Both the position numbers and the translations under genes were made by a program. DNA of 64,000 nucleotides, taken from NCBI GenBank assembly GCA_002293185.1, contig DBCS01000008.1:124001-188000 (forward strand), read 5' to 3'. The DNA is from Flavobacteriales bacterium UBA952. Lineage in GTDB: Bacteria; Bacteroidota; Bacteroidia; Flavobacteriales_D; Crocinitomicaceae. Under the pieces are notes generated by a model. That model worked only from the letters and a program-made list of their open reading frames with translations, ran no database searches and had not been told where the DNA came from. This document shows positions 24,748-33,191 of this stretch, piece after piece; positions within the stretch are counted from its first letter, which is position 1, and each line of letters opens with the position of its first letter.

Positions 24748-25508
24748 ATTTTTATCTTGTTCAATTCCTATTAATTGCTTCAGTTGTGCTTGGTGGTGGC
24801 GTCGTGAGTTACCTCAATGCAACCAACAAAAATCAGTACATCAAACTTGTTTTGGCTTTTAGTGGAGGTTTTTTATTGGCCGTTATTTTTCAGCATTTAT
24901 TGCCTGAGCTCTACGGTTCTCATGAAGGGCATGCACATGTACACACTGAAGCTCTCCCATCTTTTCATGTTGGTGTATTTATTTTGCTCGGGTTTTTGGT
25001 GCAACTTATATTAGAATATTTTTCAGGAGGTATAGAGCACGGGCATGTGCATGTGCACAAAGGGCAGGCCATGCCTTGGGCCTTGTTTATTTCATTGTCT
25101 GTGCACTCTATAATTGAGGGTATACCGCTCGGTAATATGCTCAGAATAGGGGTAGAGCCAACAGCCTATGCCTATGATGCAAGTTTCTTTTGGGGAATTG
25201 TTTTTCATCAGATACCTGTAGCCATAGCGCTCATGACTTTATTATTTGCAACAAGACTCAAGTGCAGAGAGGCCTGGCTGATACTTTTAGCATTTGGCCT
25301 CATGACGCCATTTGGCGTGTTTATGGGCTTAGGAATTACAACTGAGCAGTTAGGCCTGAATGTAAATATGATTTTGGCGGTGGTCGTCGGGATGTTTTTA
25401 CACATTTCGACAACCATTATTTTTGAAACCACCGAGAATCACAAATTCAATTTACTCAAGTTAATGAGTATTTTGGTTGGCGTTGCTTTGGCTTTGAGCG
25501 CCTTCTAA
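24744..25508 (+). CDS. ZIP-family divalent metal transporter
   Basis: This 254-aa inner-membrane protein has about eight hydrophobic helices. It carries the ZIP metal-binding signatures HSIIEGIPLG (helix IV) and FHQIPVAIAL (helix V). Two His-rich loops, HEGHAHVH and EHGHVHVH, lie between early helices and probably bind Zn, Fe or Mn before transport. It likely imports zinc or iron into the cytoplasm; the metal is not determined. No Fur/Zur-like operator was recognised. It is convergent with the DUF3127 gene. Confidence 0.9.
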   Translation: MNFYLVQFLLIASVVLGGGVVSYLNATNKNQYIKLVLAFSGGFLLAVIFQHLLPELYGSHEGHAHVHTEALPSFHVGVFILLGFLVQLILEYFSGGIEHGHVHVHKGQAMPWALFISLSVHSIIEGIPLGNMLRIGVEPTAYAYDASFFWGIVFHQIPVAIALMTLLFATRLKCREAWLILLAFGLMTPFGVFMGLGITTEQLGLNVNMILAVVVGMFLHISTTIIFETTENHKFNLLKLMSILVGVALALSAF

Positions 25509-25517
25509 AAGATTTGC

Positions 25518-25910
25518 TTAGAAAGGTAGATCGTCGTCGTCTTCGGTGCTGGCGCCAACGCCAGGTAACGAATCAGAACCCATATCCATTGCAGATGGGC
25601 CACTACTTGGCATGCCCATTGGTTGGCTTTGACCTTGTTTTTCGATGCGCCAAGCCTCAATGGTGTTGAAAAACTTTACTTCTCCTTGAGGGCTCGTCCA
25701 TTCGCGTCCGCGTAGATTAAAAGAAACCTCCACATTATCGTTTGCCTGGAAGGAATCAAGCAAAGTACATTTGTCTTGGGTTGCTTGAAAGAGAATATCT
25801 TGAGGATACATAGAAGTCGTATCTGTAACGACAAACTCTCTTTTTTGAAATTTGTCTGAAATACGTTGGGTGTCTTGAATGACTTTAATGGTGCCGGTGA
25901 ATTTAAACAT
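25518..25910 (-). CDS. DUF3127 protein with SSB-like acidic C-terminal tip
   Basis: This 130-aa protein has a compact beta-rich N-terminal domain typical of DUF3127 (KREFVVTDT, EVSFNLRGREWTSPQGEVKFFNTIEAWRIE). A flexible Gly/Ser/Pro linker follows, and the chain ends in EDDDDLPF. That tip closely resembles the SSB C-terminal peptide (consensus DFDDDIPF) that recruits repair proteins. An OB-fold, ssDNA-binding role is therefore plausible but inferred. It sits 10 bp after the flavin reductase gene on the same strand. Confidence 0.8.
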   Translation of the reverse strand: MFKFTGTIKVIQDTQRISDKFQKREFVVTDTTSMYPQDILFQATQDKCTLLDSFQANDNVEVSFNLRGREWTSPQGEVKFFNTIEAWRIEKQGQSQPMGMPSSGPSAMDMGSDSLPGVGASTEDDDDLPF

Positions 25911-25920
25911 GGACTTATTA

Positions 25921-26814
25921 TTAGTTATTAAAAGATAAAAGGGTGAGCCAGGCTTCTTCTAGTTGGTTCTCTGAAAGTAGTTCTTTGGCTCTATGGTGCA
26001 GTGCTGTTTCGAGCGCATTGGCATTGGCTTCAAGATCTAGAAAAAGCGAGGAAAGTTCGATCAATTTGTATTCGTTGACATCGGTCTCGTTGGGTAGTTC
26101 TTCGATACCTGCGAGTTGGCCGAGGTCATTGGCACTGAGTACTTGACTATTTTTGATGTCTGGTGGTAGGGCATCATAGCCTATACCGCAAGTGGAAATG
26201 GGTTTTTTGATTTCAAACATAGATGCTGTGTTGGCCCGGCAATACCAGTCTGCACCCATACGAGCTACTAGATCAATTTTGTGCTGATCGATGAGCCCGT
26301 GCTCATTGAGGAGGCTTTCGTGGATATGCATTTGAAGCACCTCGCAAATAATAAGGTTGCCAGCGCCCCCTTCTTGACCGAGTTCGATGATTTGTTGAAC
26401 CTTGCACTCAAATTGTACGGGTGCTTCTGCCACGCGAAAAGGCGCTACTTTATGAGAGGCAAGCGCGGTAAAACCAGCTTTGACGAATTCGTCTACACCC
26501 GGTGCATAAGGCGAGCTTGCAAGGCTCATTTGGTGCACCATGTTGTAGTTGACGACATTGATGACGACCTCTGGAATCGCCTTTGCGTTGTTGTAGGTGT
26601 CTTTGCTTTGGCCCGTTCGCCCCGATCTTGCAGGAGAAAATACGAGAATAGGAGGGTTGGCACTAAAGACATTGAAAAAACTAAAAGGCGCCAAATTGGC
26701 ATTGCCTTGCGCGTCTAGCGTTGAGGCAAATGCAATAGGGCGTGGGCCAATGGCACCTAATAAAAGTTGGTGCAAACGCTGTACGGTGAGTTCTTTCGGA
26801 TCTAAGCTGAGCAT
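25921..26814 (-). CDS. Flavin reductase-like domain oxidoreductase
   Basis: This 297-aa protein has the FMN-binding split-barrel of flavin reductases: GPRPIAFASTLDAQGNANLAPFSFFN near residue 24 and ILVFSPARSGRTGQSKDTYNN near residue 55. YDALPPDI follows later. The about 90-residue C-terminal extension is helical. It may reduce flavin with NAD(P)H or act as an FMN-dependent oxidoreductase; the substrate is unknown. Confidence 0.85.
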   Translation of the reverse strand: MLSLDPKELTVQRLHQLLLGAIGPRPIAFASTLDAQGNANLAPFSFFNVFSANPPILVFSPARSGRTGQSKDTYNNAKAIPEVVINVVNYNMVHQMSLASSPYAPGVDEFVKAGFTALASHKVAPFRVAEAPVQFECKVQQIIELGQEGGAGNLIICEVLQMHIHESLLNEHGLIDQHKIDLVARMGADWYCRANTASMFEIKKPISTCGIGYDALPPDIKNSQVLSANDLGQLAGIEELPNETDVNEYKLIELSSLFLDLEANANALETALHHRAKELLSENQLEEAWLTLLSFNN

Positions 26815-26823
26815 TGTGTTTCA

Positions 26824-26831
26824 AAGTTAGC
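26824..26831 (-). promoter_or_regulatory. -7 element TAACTTTG for the flavin reductase gene
   Basis: Full consensus match on minus, 9 nt before the ATG at 26814. It is back-to-back with the weaker TAAATTGG element of the divergent repeat-protein gene. Confidence 0.5.
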
Positions 26832-26852
26832 CAAATTTCGTAAATTGGCGTT

Positions 26853-27692
26853 GTGATTTTACGGACATCTCTTTGTTGTTTATTACTTTTTTTGAGTGCG
26901 AACGCTACCGCACAAAATAAGCGCAATTCAAGTGGTCAACGACATGGAAAATGGGTCTTTACGGGCAAAGATTATCCAAGTCGACATTTACCCAAAACAC
27001 AAAAAGTAGAGGAAGGCAATTATGTCAATGGCCGAAAGGAAGGCACATGGATCAAATACTTTTCAAATGGCAAAACACAGTTGAAAGGAACTTACAACAA
27101 TAACAGACCCGAGGGTTCTTTCACGCGCTATTATCCAAATGGTCAAATTGCCGAACAAGGTGATTTTAGAGCCAATGGTTATAAGGGTATGTTGCTGCGC
27201 TTTCACGAAAATGGTCAGCTTGCCTACAAAGCAAATTTTAACAATCTGGGGCAAGAGAGTGGAAAGGTGAGCTACTACCATCCAAACGGAAAACTCGCTT
27301 TGAGTTATACCGTTAAAAATGGCCTAGTACAAGGCCAAGTCTCGCGTTACCATCCAAATGGTCAACTGCAAAGTTCTTTTGACATTGAGGCCAATGGCCA
27401 AATTGGGGCGCTGCAAAAAGCTCCTGACCAAAAGGAAATAGCCGTTCCAAAACCAACTCCTACATCGAATGATTACCCGCCTCGAGTGGTTCATCCGAAA
27501 ACCAAAGGATTGCGCTTTGTGCCTAATGGTTATAATAAGGTCTATAACGATAACGATGAAATTTGGATAGACGGCGAATTTAAAAGTGGGCAATTATACG
27601 ACGGTAAAGTTTACGACTACGACAAAGATGGTATATTACAGAAGGTTCGTATTTACAAATTAGGAAAGTATCATTCAGACGGACAGCTCTAA
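26853..27692 (+). CDS. Exported MORN/YwqK-type repeat protein
   Basis: This 279-aa protein starts with GTG, has a signal peptide ending ATAQ (residue 20), then about six repeats of 22-24 residues with the core W/YYxNGxLxxxGxYxNGxxxG. Examples are YFSNGKTQLKGTY, YYPNGQIAEQGDF, FHENGQLAYKANF, YHPNGKLALSY and YHPNGQLQSSF. Similar proteins are often called YwqK-family antitoxins, but the name comes from one Bacillus case. A signal peptide and the lack of a toxin neighbour argue against that role here. TAAATTGG lies 4 nt before the GTG. Confidence 0.82.
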   Translation: MILRTSLCCLLLFLSANATAQNKRNSSGQRHGKWVFTGKDYPSRHLPKTQKVEEGNYVNGRKEGTWIKYFSNGKTQLKGTYNNNRPEGSFTRYYPNGQIAEQGDFRANGYKGMLLRFHENGQLAYKANFNNLGQESGKVSYYHPNGKLALSYTVKNGLVQGQVSRYHPNGQLQSSFDIEANGQIGALQKAPDQKEIAVPKPTPTSNDYPPRVVHPKTKGLRFVPNGYNKVYNDNDEIWIDGEFKSGQLYDGKVYDYDKDGILQKVRIYKLGKYHSDGQL

Positions 27693-27730
27693 TCGTTAAG
27701 ATTTCTTAAATTTATCCCCAAATTCACCAC

Positions 27731-28612
27731 ATGAAAGCATACGTTTTTCCTGGGCAAGGCGCCCAATTTTCAGGAATGGGCAAAGATCTACACGATCATT
27801 CTGCACTCGCTCGTTCTTTATTTGCTCAGGCCAATGAGATACTCGGTTTTGATATTCAAAGCATTATGTTTGAGGGCACCGATGAGGCCCTCAAACAAAC
27901 GAATGTAACGCAACCCGCTATTTTTCTGCATAGCACCATACTTTCGGCGTGTCTAGGTGAGCGCTTCCAGCCAGCTATGGTTGCAGGCCATTCCCTCGGA
28001 GAGTTTTCAGCACTCGTTGCCAATCAAACATTATCCTTTGAGGATGGTCTTCGTTTGGTAGCTAAGCGTGCCACTGCGATGCAAAAGGCTTGTGAACAAA
28101 CCCCCAGCACAATGGCCGCCATTTTAGGCCTTGAAGACGACGTTGTTGAGCGCATTTGCGCTGAAATCGACGGCGTGGTGGTTGCGGCCAATTATAATTG
28201 CCCAGGCCAACTCGTGATCTCTGGAAGTATTGCTGCTATAGACGAAGCTTGTGCCCAACTAACAGCTGCCGGAGCCAAACGCGCTTTGGTCTTGCAGGTA
28301 GGGGGTGCTTTTCATTCGCCGCTCATGGAACCCGCTCGCGAAGAACTCGCTGCGGCCATTGAAGCAACCCATTTTACACAACCCATTTGCCCGATCTATC
28401 AAAATGTGAACGCGCAGGCGGTTACTGACCCTACCCAAATCAAGGCAAATTTGGTATCCCAACTAACAGGTGCTGTTCGCTGGACGCAAATCATGCAAAA
28501 CATGCTTGCTCATGGCTGTTCGGAGGTTATTGAAGTAGGGCCAGGCAAAGTATTACAGGGCCTGTTTAAAAAAGTTGACCGCGAAATCCTAACCAGTAGC
28601 GCAGTACTTTAA
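27731..28612 (+). CDS. fabD: ACP S-malonyltransferase
   Basis: This 293-aa cytosolic enzyme moves malonyl from CoA to acyl carrier protein for fatty-acid synthesis. The oxyanion region FPGQGAQ (7-13), the nucleophile in GHSLGEFSA (Ser88) and the His in GGAFHSPLM match FabD. EVGPGKVLQGLFKK is the typical C-terminal motif. Length is standard. No other fab gene is adjacent, unlike many fab clusters. Confidence 0.96.
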   Translation: MKAYVFPGQGAQFSGMGKDLHDHSALARSLFAQANEILGFDIQSIMFEGTDEALKQTNVTQPAIFLHSTILSACLGERFQPAMVAGHSLGEFSALVANQTLSFEDGLRLVAKRATAMQKACEQTPSTMAAILGLEDDVVERICAEIDGVVVAANYNCPGQLVISGSIAAIDEACAQLTAAGAKRALVLQVGGAFHSPLMEPAREELAAAIEATHFTQPICPIYQNVNAQAVTDPTQIKANLVSQLTGAVRWTQIMQNMLAHGCSEVIEVGPGKVLQGLFKKVDREILTSSAVL

Positions 28613-28657
28613 TTTTTTTTGTGGAATAAGTTGGACTTCGGCATCCTATCAATAAAC

Positions 28658-29386
28658 ATGCTGATGAAAAACTTTATGATGGTGTGGATGCTCATGACGG
28701 CAGTAAACACAGTAGCCCAATCCGGAACCGGTGATGTCATCGGAACTTTTATCAATTTTTCGACCCAACAACCTGTTGTAGGAGCCAAAGCCATGATCAA
28801 AGAAAATGGCCATGTATATTTGGCGCTTTCTAATGAAGAGGGTCGCTTTAGAATTGTTGGGGTACCTGCAGGTACTTACCAAGTAGCGGGTTCTTTTCAA
28901 AAAGATAGCACAGCAAAAGCAACCGTTGAAGTATTTATCGACGCGTATGCCAATGCAGGAATCCTATACTTCGAGAACAAAACCCAAGAAACAAAAGCGG
29001 TGCGTTTAAACGGAGGTCGCTACGAGCAAGCGCGCATACAAATCAGCGAAGTTCCAATGATGACAATTAGCTCCAAGCAAATCAAGTTTAGGTCTGACAA
29101 ATTTAGTGTGGTCGATATGGTGGCTAATTCGAACTCAGATATTAAAAAAGATGAAGATGGTGGCCTTATGTTTCGCGGTGCACGAAAAGGCGATATGATC
29201 TATATGTTAGATGGCATCAAGTCTAATGAAGTGTTCAACGTGCCCAGCAGCGCCATCGGCAGAATTACCATATACACGGGTGGTTTGCCAGCCAAATATG
29301 GCGATACACTCGGTGGGGCTATCATTCTTGAAACCAAAAGTTATTTTGATCTCTATCGAGAATGGGAGATCAATCAGGCTAACTAA
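28658..29386 (+). CDS. Carboxypeptidase-regulatory/TonB-plug protein lacking a barrel
   Basis: The protein (242 aa from the ATG at 28658; 28664 is also possible) has a signal peptide ending TVAQ. A carboxypeptidase-regulatory-like domain follows (GTFINFSTQQPVVGAKAMI to GTYQVAGSF). Then comes a TonB-receptor plug-like region: GGLMFRGARKGDMIYMLDGIK, then IGRITIYTGGLPAKYGDTLGGAIILETK. The barrel of about 500 residues is absent and the gene ends cleanly against truA. It may be a periplasmic or outer-membrane partner of another receptor, or a degenerate receptor. The stop overlaps the truA stop by 3-4 bases. Confidence 0.75.
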   Translation: MLMKNFMMVWMLMTAVNTVAQSGTGDVIGTFINFSTQQPVVGAKAMIKENGHVYLALSNEEGRFRIVGVPAGTYQVAGSFQKDSTAKATVEVFIDAYANAGILYFENKTQETKAVRLNGGRYEQARIQISEVPMMTISSKQIKFRSDKFSVVDMVANSNSDIKKDEDGGLMFRGARKGDMIYMLDGIKSNEVFNVPSSAIGRITIYTGGLPAKYGDTLGGAIILETKSYFDLYREWEINQAN

Positions 29387-30138
29387 ACATGAAGTTCTGG
29401 GGCCTTCTCGTAGCGAATCTCCCATAAAAACAAGCCTTGTGCAGGTACAGAAATAAACGCTTCCGAACGGTCTTGGGCAGCAATGATGTTGGGCAGTTCG
29501 GAGGCCTTTATTTTACCTGATCCGACCTCTACGAGCGTCCCAACAATAGCCCGAACCATATTGCGTAAAAAGCGGTTGGCACTAATTTCAAAATAGATGC
29601 CATCTTTACCCACCGACCATTCCGCTGCAAATACCTCGCATATATTTGTTTTGACATCTGTGTGGGCTTTTGCAAAAGTAGAAAAGTCTTGCCGACCAAT
29701 AAGGTACTCTGCCGCTTGGTTCATAGCAGTAATATCTAGGCTATTTTGCACGTACCAGCTCGTGTTGGCTCGAAAAGGATTTTTGTGTTGATGGACAAAG
29801 TAACGATACGTACGTGAGTTGGCATCGAAGCGGGCATGGAGGTCTGAAGGAACTTCCCAGGCCTTATAAAAAGCGAGGTCAGGGGCGGTCATGCGGTTGA
29901 GCTTGAAAACCAATTGTTGCGCATCCCAGGTTTGGGGCAGGTCGGTATGCAAGAAATATTGCTGCGCATGAACGCCGGCGTCTGTGCGGCCACAACCCAC
30001 TACAGCAATAGGCTGCAAGCCATGGAGTTTGCTGAGGGCAGTTTCGATGGCTTCTTGCACACTGGGTGCATTTGGCTGATTTTGCCAGCCATTATAGGCG
30101 CTTCCATCGTAAGCAAGCTGGATAAAATAGCGCGGCAC
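29383..30138 (-). CDS. truA: tRNA pseudouridine(38-40) synthase
   Basis: This 251-aa enzyme isomerises uridines 38-40 in the tRNA anticodon arm. YDGSAYNGWQNQP near the N-terminus and GCGRTDAGVHA with catalytic Asp53 identify TruA. FLRNMVRAIVGTLVEVG near the end is also typical. It follows the TPR/PD40 gene by 1 bp on the minus strand. Confidence 0.96.
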   Translation of the reverse strand: MPRYFIQLAYDGSAYNGWQNQPNAPSVQEAIETALSKLHGLQPIAVVGCGRTDAGVHAQQYFLHTDLPQTWDAQQLVFKLNRMTAPDLAFYKAWEVPSDLHARFDANSRTYRYFVHQHKNPFRANTSWYVQNSLDITAMNQAAEYLIGRQDFSTFAKAHTDVKTNICEVFAAEWSVGKDGIYFEISANRFLRNMVRAIVGTLVEVGSGKIKASELPNIIAAQDRSEAFISVPAQGLFLWEIRYEKAPELHV

Positions 30139-30139
30139 C

Positions 30140-31504
30140 TTATTTCAAGTCTTCTATTTGTAAAATACTTACAGGTGCCTTGAATAAATTGTAACTAAAC
30201 AAGCCTTCAAGTTCGCTGACACTTGCCCAAGTGAGGGTGTTTCCACTGCGCTGAAAATGGGTGTCGTCTAGTGTTGTATTGATGGCGGCTCCCAAATTTA
30301 TGGGTGCTGACCAACCTTCGTTTTCTCTTTTACAATAAAAAATATCGTAGCCTCCCATGCCCAAGTGGCCGTCGGAAGCAAAAAACAAAAGTTTTCCGTC
30401 TGGAGTCACGAAAGGCGTGGTTTCCCGGCCTTCGGTATTGATACCTTGTGGTAGTGCTTGTACATCAGCTTGCCAAACACCATTGATTTTCTTTGCCACA
30501 TAGATGTCGGTTGCGTATTTTTCGGCAGCCCGATCAGAAATAAAATAAAGTTCTTCGATGTACGTAAATTCATCGACCCAGATAGTATCGGTTTTAGTTG
30601 GTGCACCTTCAAAGTAACTGGTGTTGAGTCCAGGAATATCTTTAATGATACGTTTGTCATCCCATACCCCGGATGTTTCGGCAGTGAGTTCAAAAATATC
30701 TGATCCTTGGGTGCTCAACTCTTTAGAGGCGGTGGTGTTCAGGGTGCCAAGAGCGCTGAGTTGATCAGCGGCTAGGTAAGAGAGGGCATCAAAACCTTCG
30801 GTATTGAAAAGTTCGTCGTATTCAAAATTGCGTACCCATGAGTTGTTATTTTCAGGGTCTGGTTGTGCTTGATAGATATCTTCAAAAAAGCGTTGGTCGT
30901 CGGGGTTGAGGTTGGCGCCTTTGGAGTCAGGGTTACGCGTCGTGAAATAAAGGGTTTGACCATCTAAGCTGAGTATAGGTCCGTATTCGTCGTAATTGGT
31001 ATTGAGCGCTCCACCTAACAGTTGACGTTGATTCAAAGCGTCTTTTTGTAGTTCGTTTAGTGCAAAATCACTTTGTTCTTCAAGCAATTGAAAGCCCAGT
31101 AATTTGTAATCTTTTTCAGATTTGATCAAATTCTTGGCTTGTACGCATAAATTTTTGGCTTGTGCACAATTGCCGAGTGAGAGTTCAATTTGACCCGCTA
31201 AATAGAGATGTTCTTCGTTGGTGTTGGCCCCGAATAAGTCGAGTGCCTTGGCGCAGTGTTCTTGAGCGTAGTGGTAAGACCGCAAGTCGAATTCTGTGGT
31301 GGCCAGTAAGAAAAAAGCATTGGCATAAGTAGAGTCTAGTGCAACGGCTTGCTTGAGCAGCATATAGGCATTGGTACTTTGCCCTTCATTGAAGAGCGTG
31401 CTGGCGTTGGCAGTTATGCGCTTGGCGTTGATTTGATCTTTTTTTGTAATGGTTTGTGTCAACCCTAGGAATGGTAAACAAAAAAACAGGAATAAGGCTC
31501 TCAT
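30140..31504 (-). CDS. Exported TPR and PD40 beta-propeller protein
   Basis: This 454-aa protein has a signal peptide ending GLTQ (residue 17). Helical TPR-like repeats occupy about residues 25-150, followed by PD40/WD40-like blades: YGPILSLDGQTLYFTTRN, LYFISDRA and TTPFVTPDGKLLFFASDGHLGMGGYDIFYCKR. This is the N-terminal architecture of many Bacteroidota OmpA-family and PorE-like proteins, but the C-terminal OmpA domain is missing. It probably acts in the periplasm at the outer membrane. A T9SS link is inference. Confidence 0.82.
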   Translation of the reverse strand: MRALFLFFCLPFLGLTQTITKKDQINAKRITANASTLFNEGQSTNAYMLLKQAVALDSTYANAFFLLATTEFDLRSYHYAQEHCAKALDLFGANTNEEHLYLAGQIELSLGNCAQAKNLCVQAKNLIKSEKDYKLLGFQLLEEQSDFALNELQKDALNQRQLLGGALNTNYDEYGPILSLDGQTLYFTTRNPDSKGANLNPDDQRFFEDIYQAQPDPENNNSWVRNFEYDELFNTEGFDALSYLAADQLSALGTLNTTASKELSTQGSDIFELTAETSGVWDDKRIIKDIPGLNTSYFEGAPTKTDTIWVDEFTYIEELYFISDRAAEKYATDIYVAKKINGVWQADVQALPQGINTEGRETTPFVTPDGKLLFFASDGHLGMGGYDIFYCKRENEGWSAPINLGAAINTTLDDTHFQRSGNTLTWASVSELEGLFSYNLFKAPVSILQIEDLK

Positions 31505-31549
31505 GTAGATTGGAATATGTTACAAAGTAAATAAAACTATTAAATTCAA

Positions 31550-31557
31550 TAACTTTG
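31550..31557 (+). promoter_or_regulatory. -7 element TAACTTTG
   Basis: Full consensus match, 12 nt before the ATG at 31570. No TTG at the ideal -33 distance. Confidence 0.5.
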
Positions 31558-31569
31558 AATAAAGAATAG

Positions 31570-32445
31570 ATGTCAACCTTTTATCGTTTATTAGTCCTTT
31601 TTATTGTAATCTTCAGCTTTTTAGGCTGTGCGCAGCAGCCGTCGGTTCAAGAGAAGAAAAAGAAGAAGCACAAGCACAAGTATTCTCATACTTGGACCAC
31701 CCTCACCCCTGGAATGCAATACAAAGAAATCAATGCGCCTACAGCATCTTTTCTCGGCGATTCTAAATTATCCATTCTTCGTTTAGATCCCGCTCAATTT
31801 CGCTTTGATCTTTTCTCGGCAACTCAAAATGACGCCATACCTAAAAGTGTAAGTTCATGGTCCGAATCTTTTGGTTTAATTGTTGCGTTCAATGCCAGCA
31901 TGTATAGTTTGGAAAATCCATTGCAAAGTAGAGCATACATGAAAAACGGCAGGCATATCAATAACGGCCAACTCTTAGAAAATTTCAATTTAATGTTAGC
32001 ACTTGGCCCCAAAGCAAAGCGCAAACGGTCAAATATTGAGGTGCTCGACCTCACTTGCTCCAATTGGGAAGAAGAAAAAAATAATTTTACTGCCTTTGCG
32101 CAAGGCCTGCGCATGATCGATTGCAATGGGAGTCCGATGTACTGGAAAAAGAAAATTCAATCTTGTAGTATGTTAATCGCAGCTGAAGACCAAAAAGGTT
32201 GGTTTTATCTCATTTTTACGCGCTCTCCTTACACGCACAATCAGATGATTGACTTCATCAAACAAATGCCTGGCGGCTTGCACAACGCCATTTATTTAGA
32301 AGGCGGTCCTGAAACCAGTCTTTTGATCAACGTAGATGGTCACCGAATAGCAAAAGTGGGTTCTTGGGTATCTGACACCTGGGAAAGCGATACCAATCGG
32401 CACTTTTGGCCCCTGCCAAATATTGTCGGAATCAGAAAAAAGTAA
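31570..32445 (+). CDS. Phosphodiester glycosidase (NAGPA/DUF2233)-family lipoprotein
   Basis: This 291-aa protein has a lipobox signal (SFLGC, Cys about residue 21) and then a Lys/His-rich stretch KKKKKHKHKY. The NAGPA/DUF2233-like domain shows IVAFNASMYS, AYMKNGRHINNGQL and NAIYLEGGPETSLLINVDG. The family cleaves sugar-phosphate diesters, as the lysosomal uncovering enzyme does on GlcNAc-1-P-mannose. The bacterial substrate is unknown, possibly a cell-surface glycan. It should be anchored in a membrane as a lipoprotein. Confidence 0.82.
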   Translation: MSTFYRLLVLFIVIFSFLGCAQQPSVQEKKKKKHKHKYSHTWTTLTPGMQYKEINAPTASFLGDSKLSILRLDPAQFRFDLFSATQNDAIPKSVSSWSESFGLIVAFNASMYSLENPLQSRAYMKNGRHINNGQLLENFNLMLALGPKAKRKRSNIEVLDLTCSNWEEEKNNFTAFAQGLRMIDCNGSPMYWKKKIQSCSMLIAAEDQKGWFYLIFTRSPYTHNQMIDFIKQMPGGLHNAIYLEGGPETSLLINVDGHRIAKVGSWVSDTWESDTNRHFWPLPNIVGIRKK

Positions 32446-32447
32446 GT

Positions 32448-33098
32448 TTATTTTTCACAGAGTTCAGGGTACATAAGTACTTGTACACCTTGGCGCGCAT
32501 TAAAGGAAAAACGATGCATTGTAACAGCTAATTCTTTGGCGCTTATGCTGTGGTATTTTTGGAGCTTACCAATGAGAAACAGATCAAAAGCCGGGCTGAG
32601 GACTTGTGCAATTTTTTCGCCAAAGCGTTTTTCAGCACGCGGTCCTATGAGAATAGAGGGCTGGTAAATGAGCGTACGATCAAAATTTAATGCGATGAGG
32701 TCTCGCTCGATTTCTCCTTTAAGGCGACTATAAAAAATTTTTGATTTCACGTCGGCACCAACGGCACTAATGAGATGAACCTCCGAAACACCTTTGCTTT
32801 TGGCCGCTTTGGCCGCGGCGATAGTGATGCCGTGGTCTATTGCAATGTATTGCTTCTGATCAGGCGTTTTTTTTCTTGTGGTGCCAATACCGCAATACAA
32901 AGCCGTGGCGTTGTCAAAAGCACTGGGTTCGGGCTGGCTCAAATCAGTTTGGATGACCTTGATTTTATCTGAAGCGTAGGTCAGTGCGCGTCTGCTCAAA
33001 ATTCTAATTTCGGCTACTTGCGGATCATCGGTCAATTCTTGAACTAAGGCTGATCCGACGAGGCCTGTTGCACCAATGACCACAACTGTTTTTTGCAT
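32448..33098 (-). CDS. NAD(P)H-binding Rossmann oxidoreductase (HTATIP2-like)
   Basis: This 216-aa atypical short-chain dehydrogenase-like protein has GATGLVGSALVQEL near the N-terminus as the dinucleotide loop. It lacks the classical YxxxK, having IFYSRLKGEIERDL instead. It resembles HTATIP2/NmrA-like proteins. Substrate unknown. I chose the ATG at 33098 because TAATTTTG lies 3 nt before it; a TTG two codons earlier lies inside that element. Confidence 0.82.
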   Translation of the reverse strand: MQKTVVVIGATGLVGSALVQELTDDPQVAEIRILSRRALTYASDKIKVIQTDLSQPEPSAFDNATALYCGIGTTRKKTPDQKQYIAIDHGITIAAAKAAKSKGVSEVHLISAVGADVKSKIFYSRLKGEIERDLIALNFDRTLIYQPSILIGPRAEKRFGEKIAQVLSPAFDLFLIGKLQKYHSISAKELAVTMHRFSFNARQGVQVLMYPELCEK

Positions 33099-33101
33099 CC
33101 T

Positions 33102-33109
33102 CAAAATTA
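33102..33109 (-). promoter_or_regulatory. -7 element TAATTTTG, 3 nt before the start
   Basis: On minus: TAATTTTG, AGG, ATG (33098). The element decides the start codon of the oxidoreductase gene. Confidence 0.5.
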
Positions 33110-33191
33110 CTTATAATAGGGATAAAAAGAAATTATTTGACCGAACAGCTTCCTCAAATTATAGAAAAGAATTTTGGTTACATAGATGGTC

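Noticed and set aside
26853..27692. Toxin-antitoxin module for the YwqK-like protein
   Set aside because: It has a signal peptide and no toxin-like neighbour; the family name comes from a single Bacillus example.
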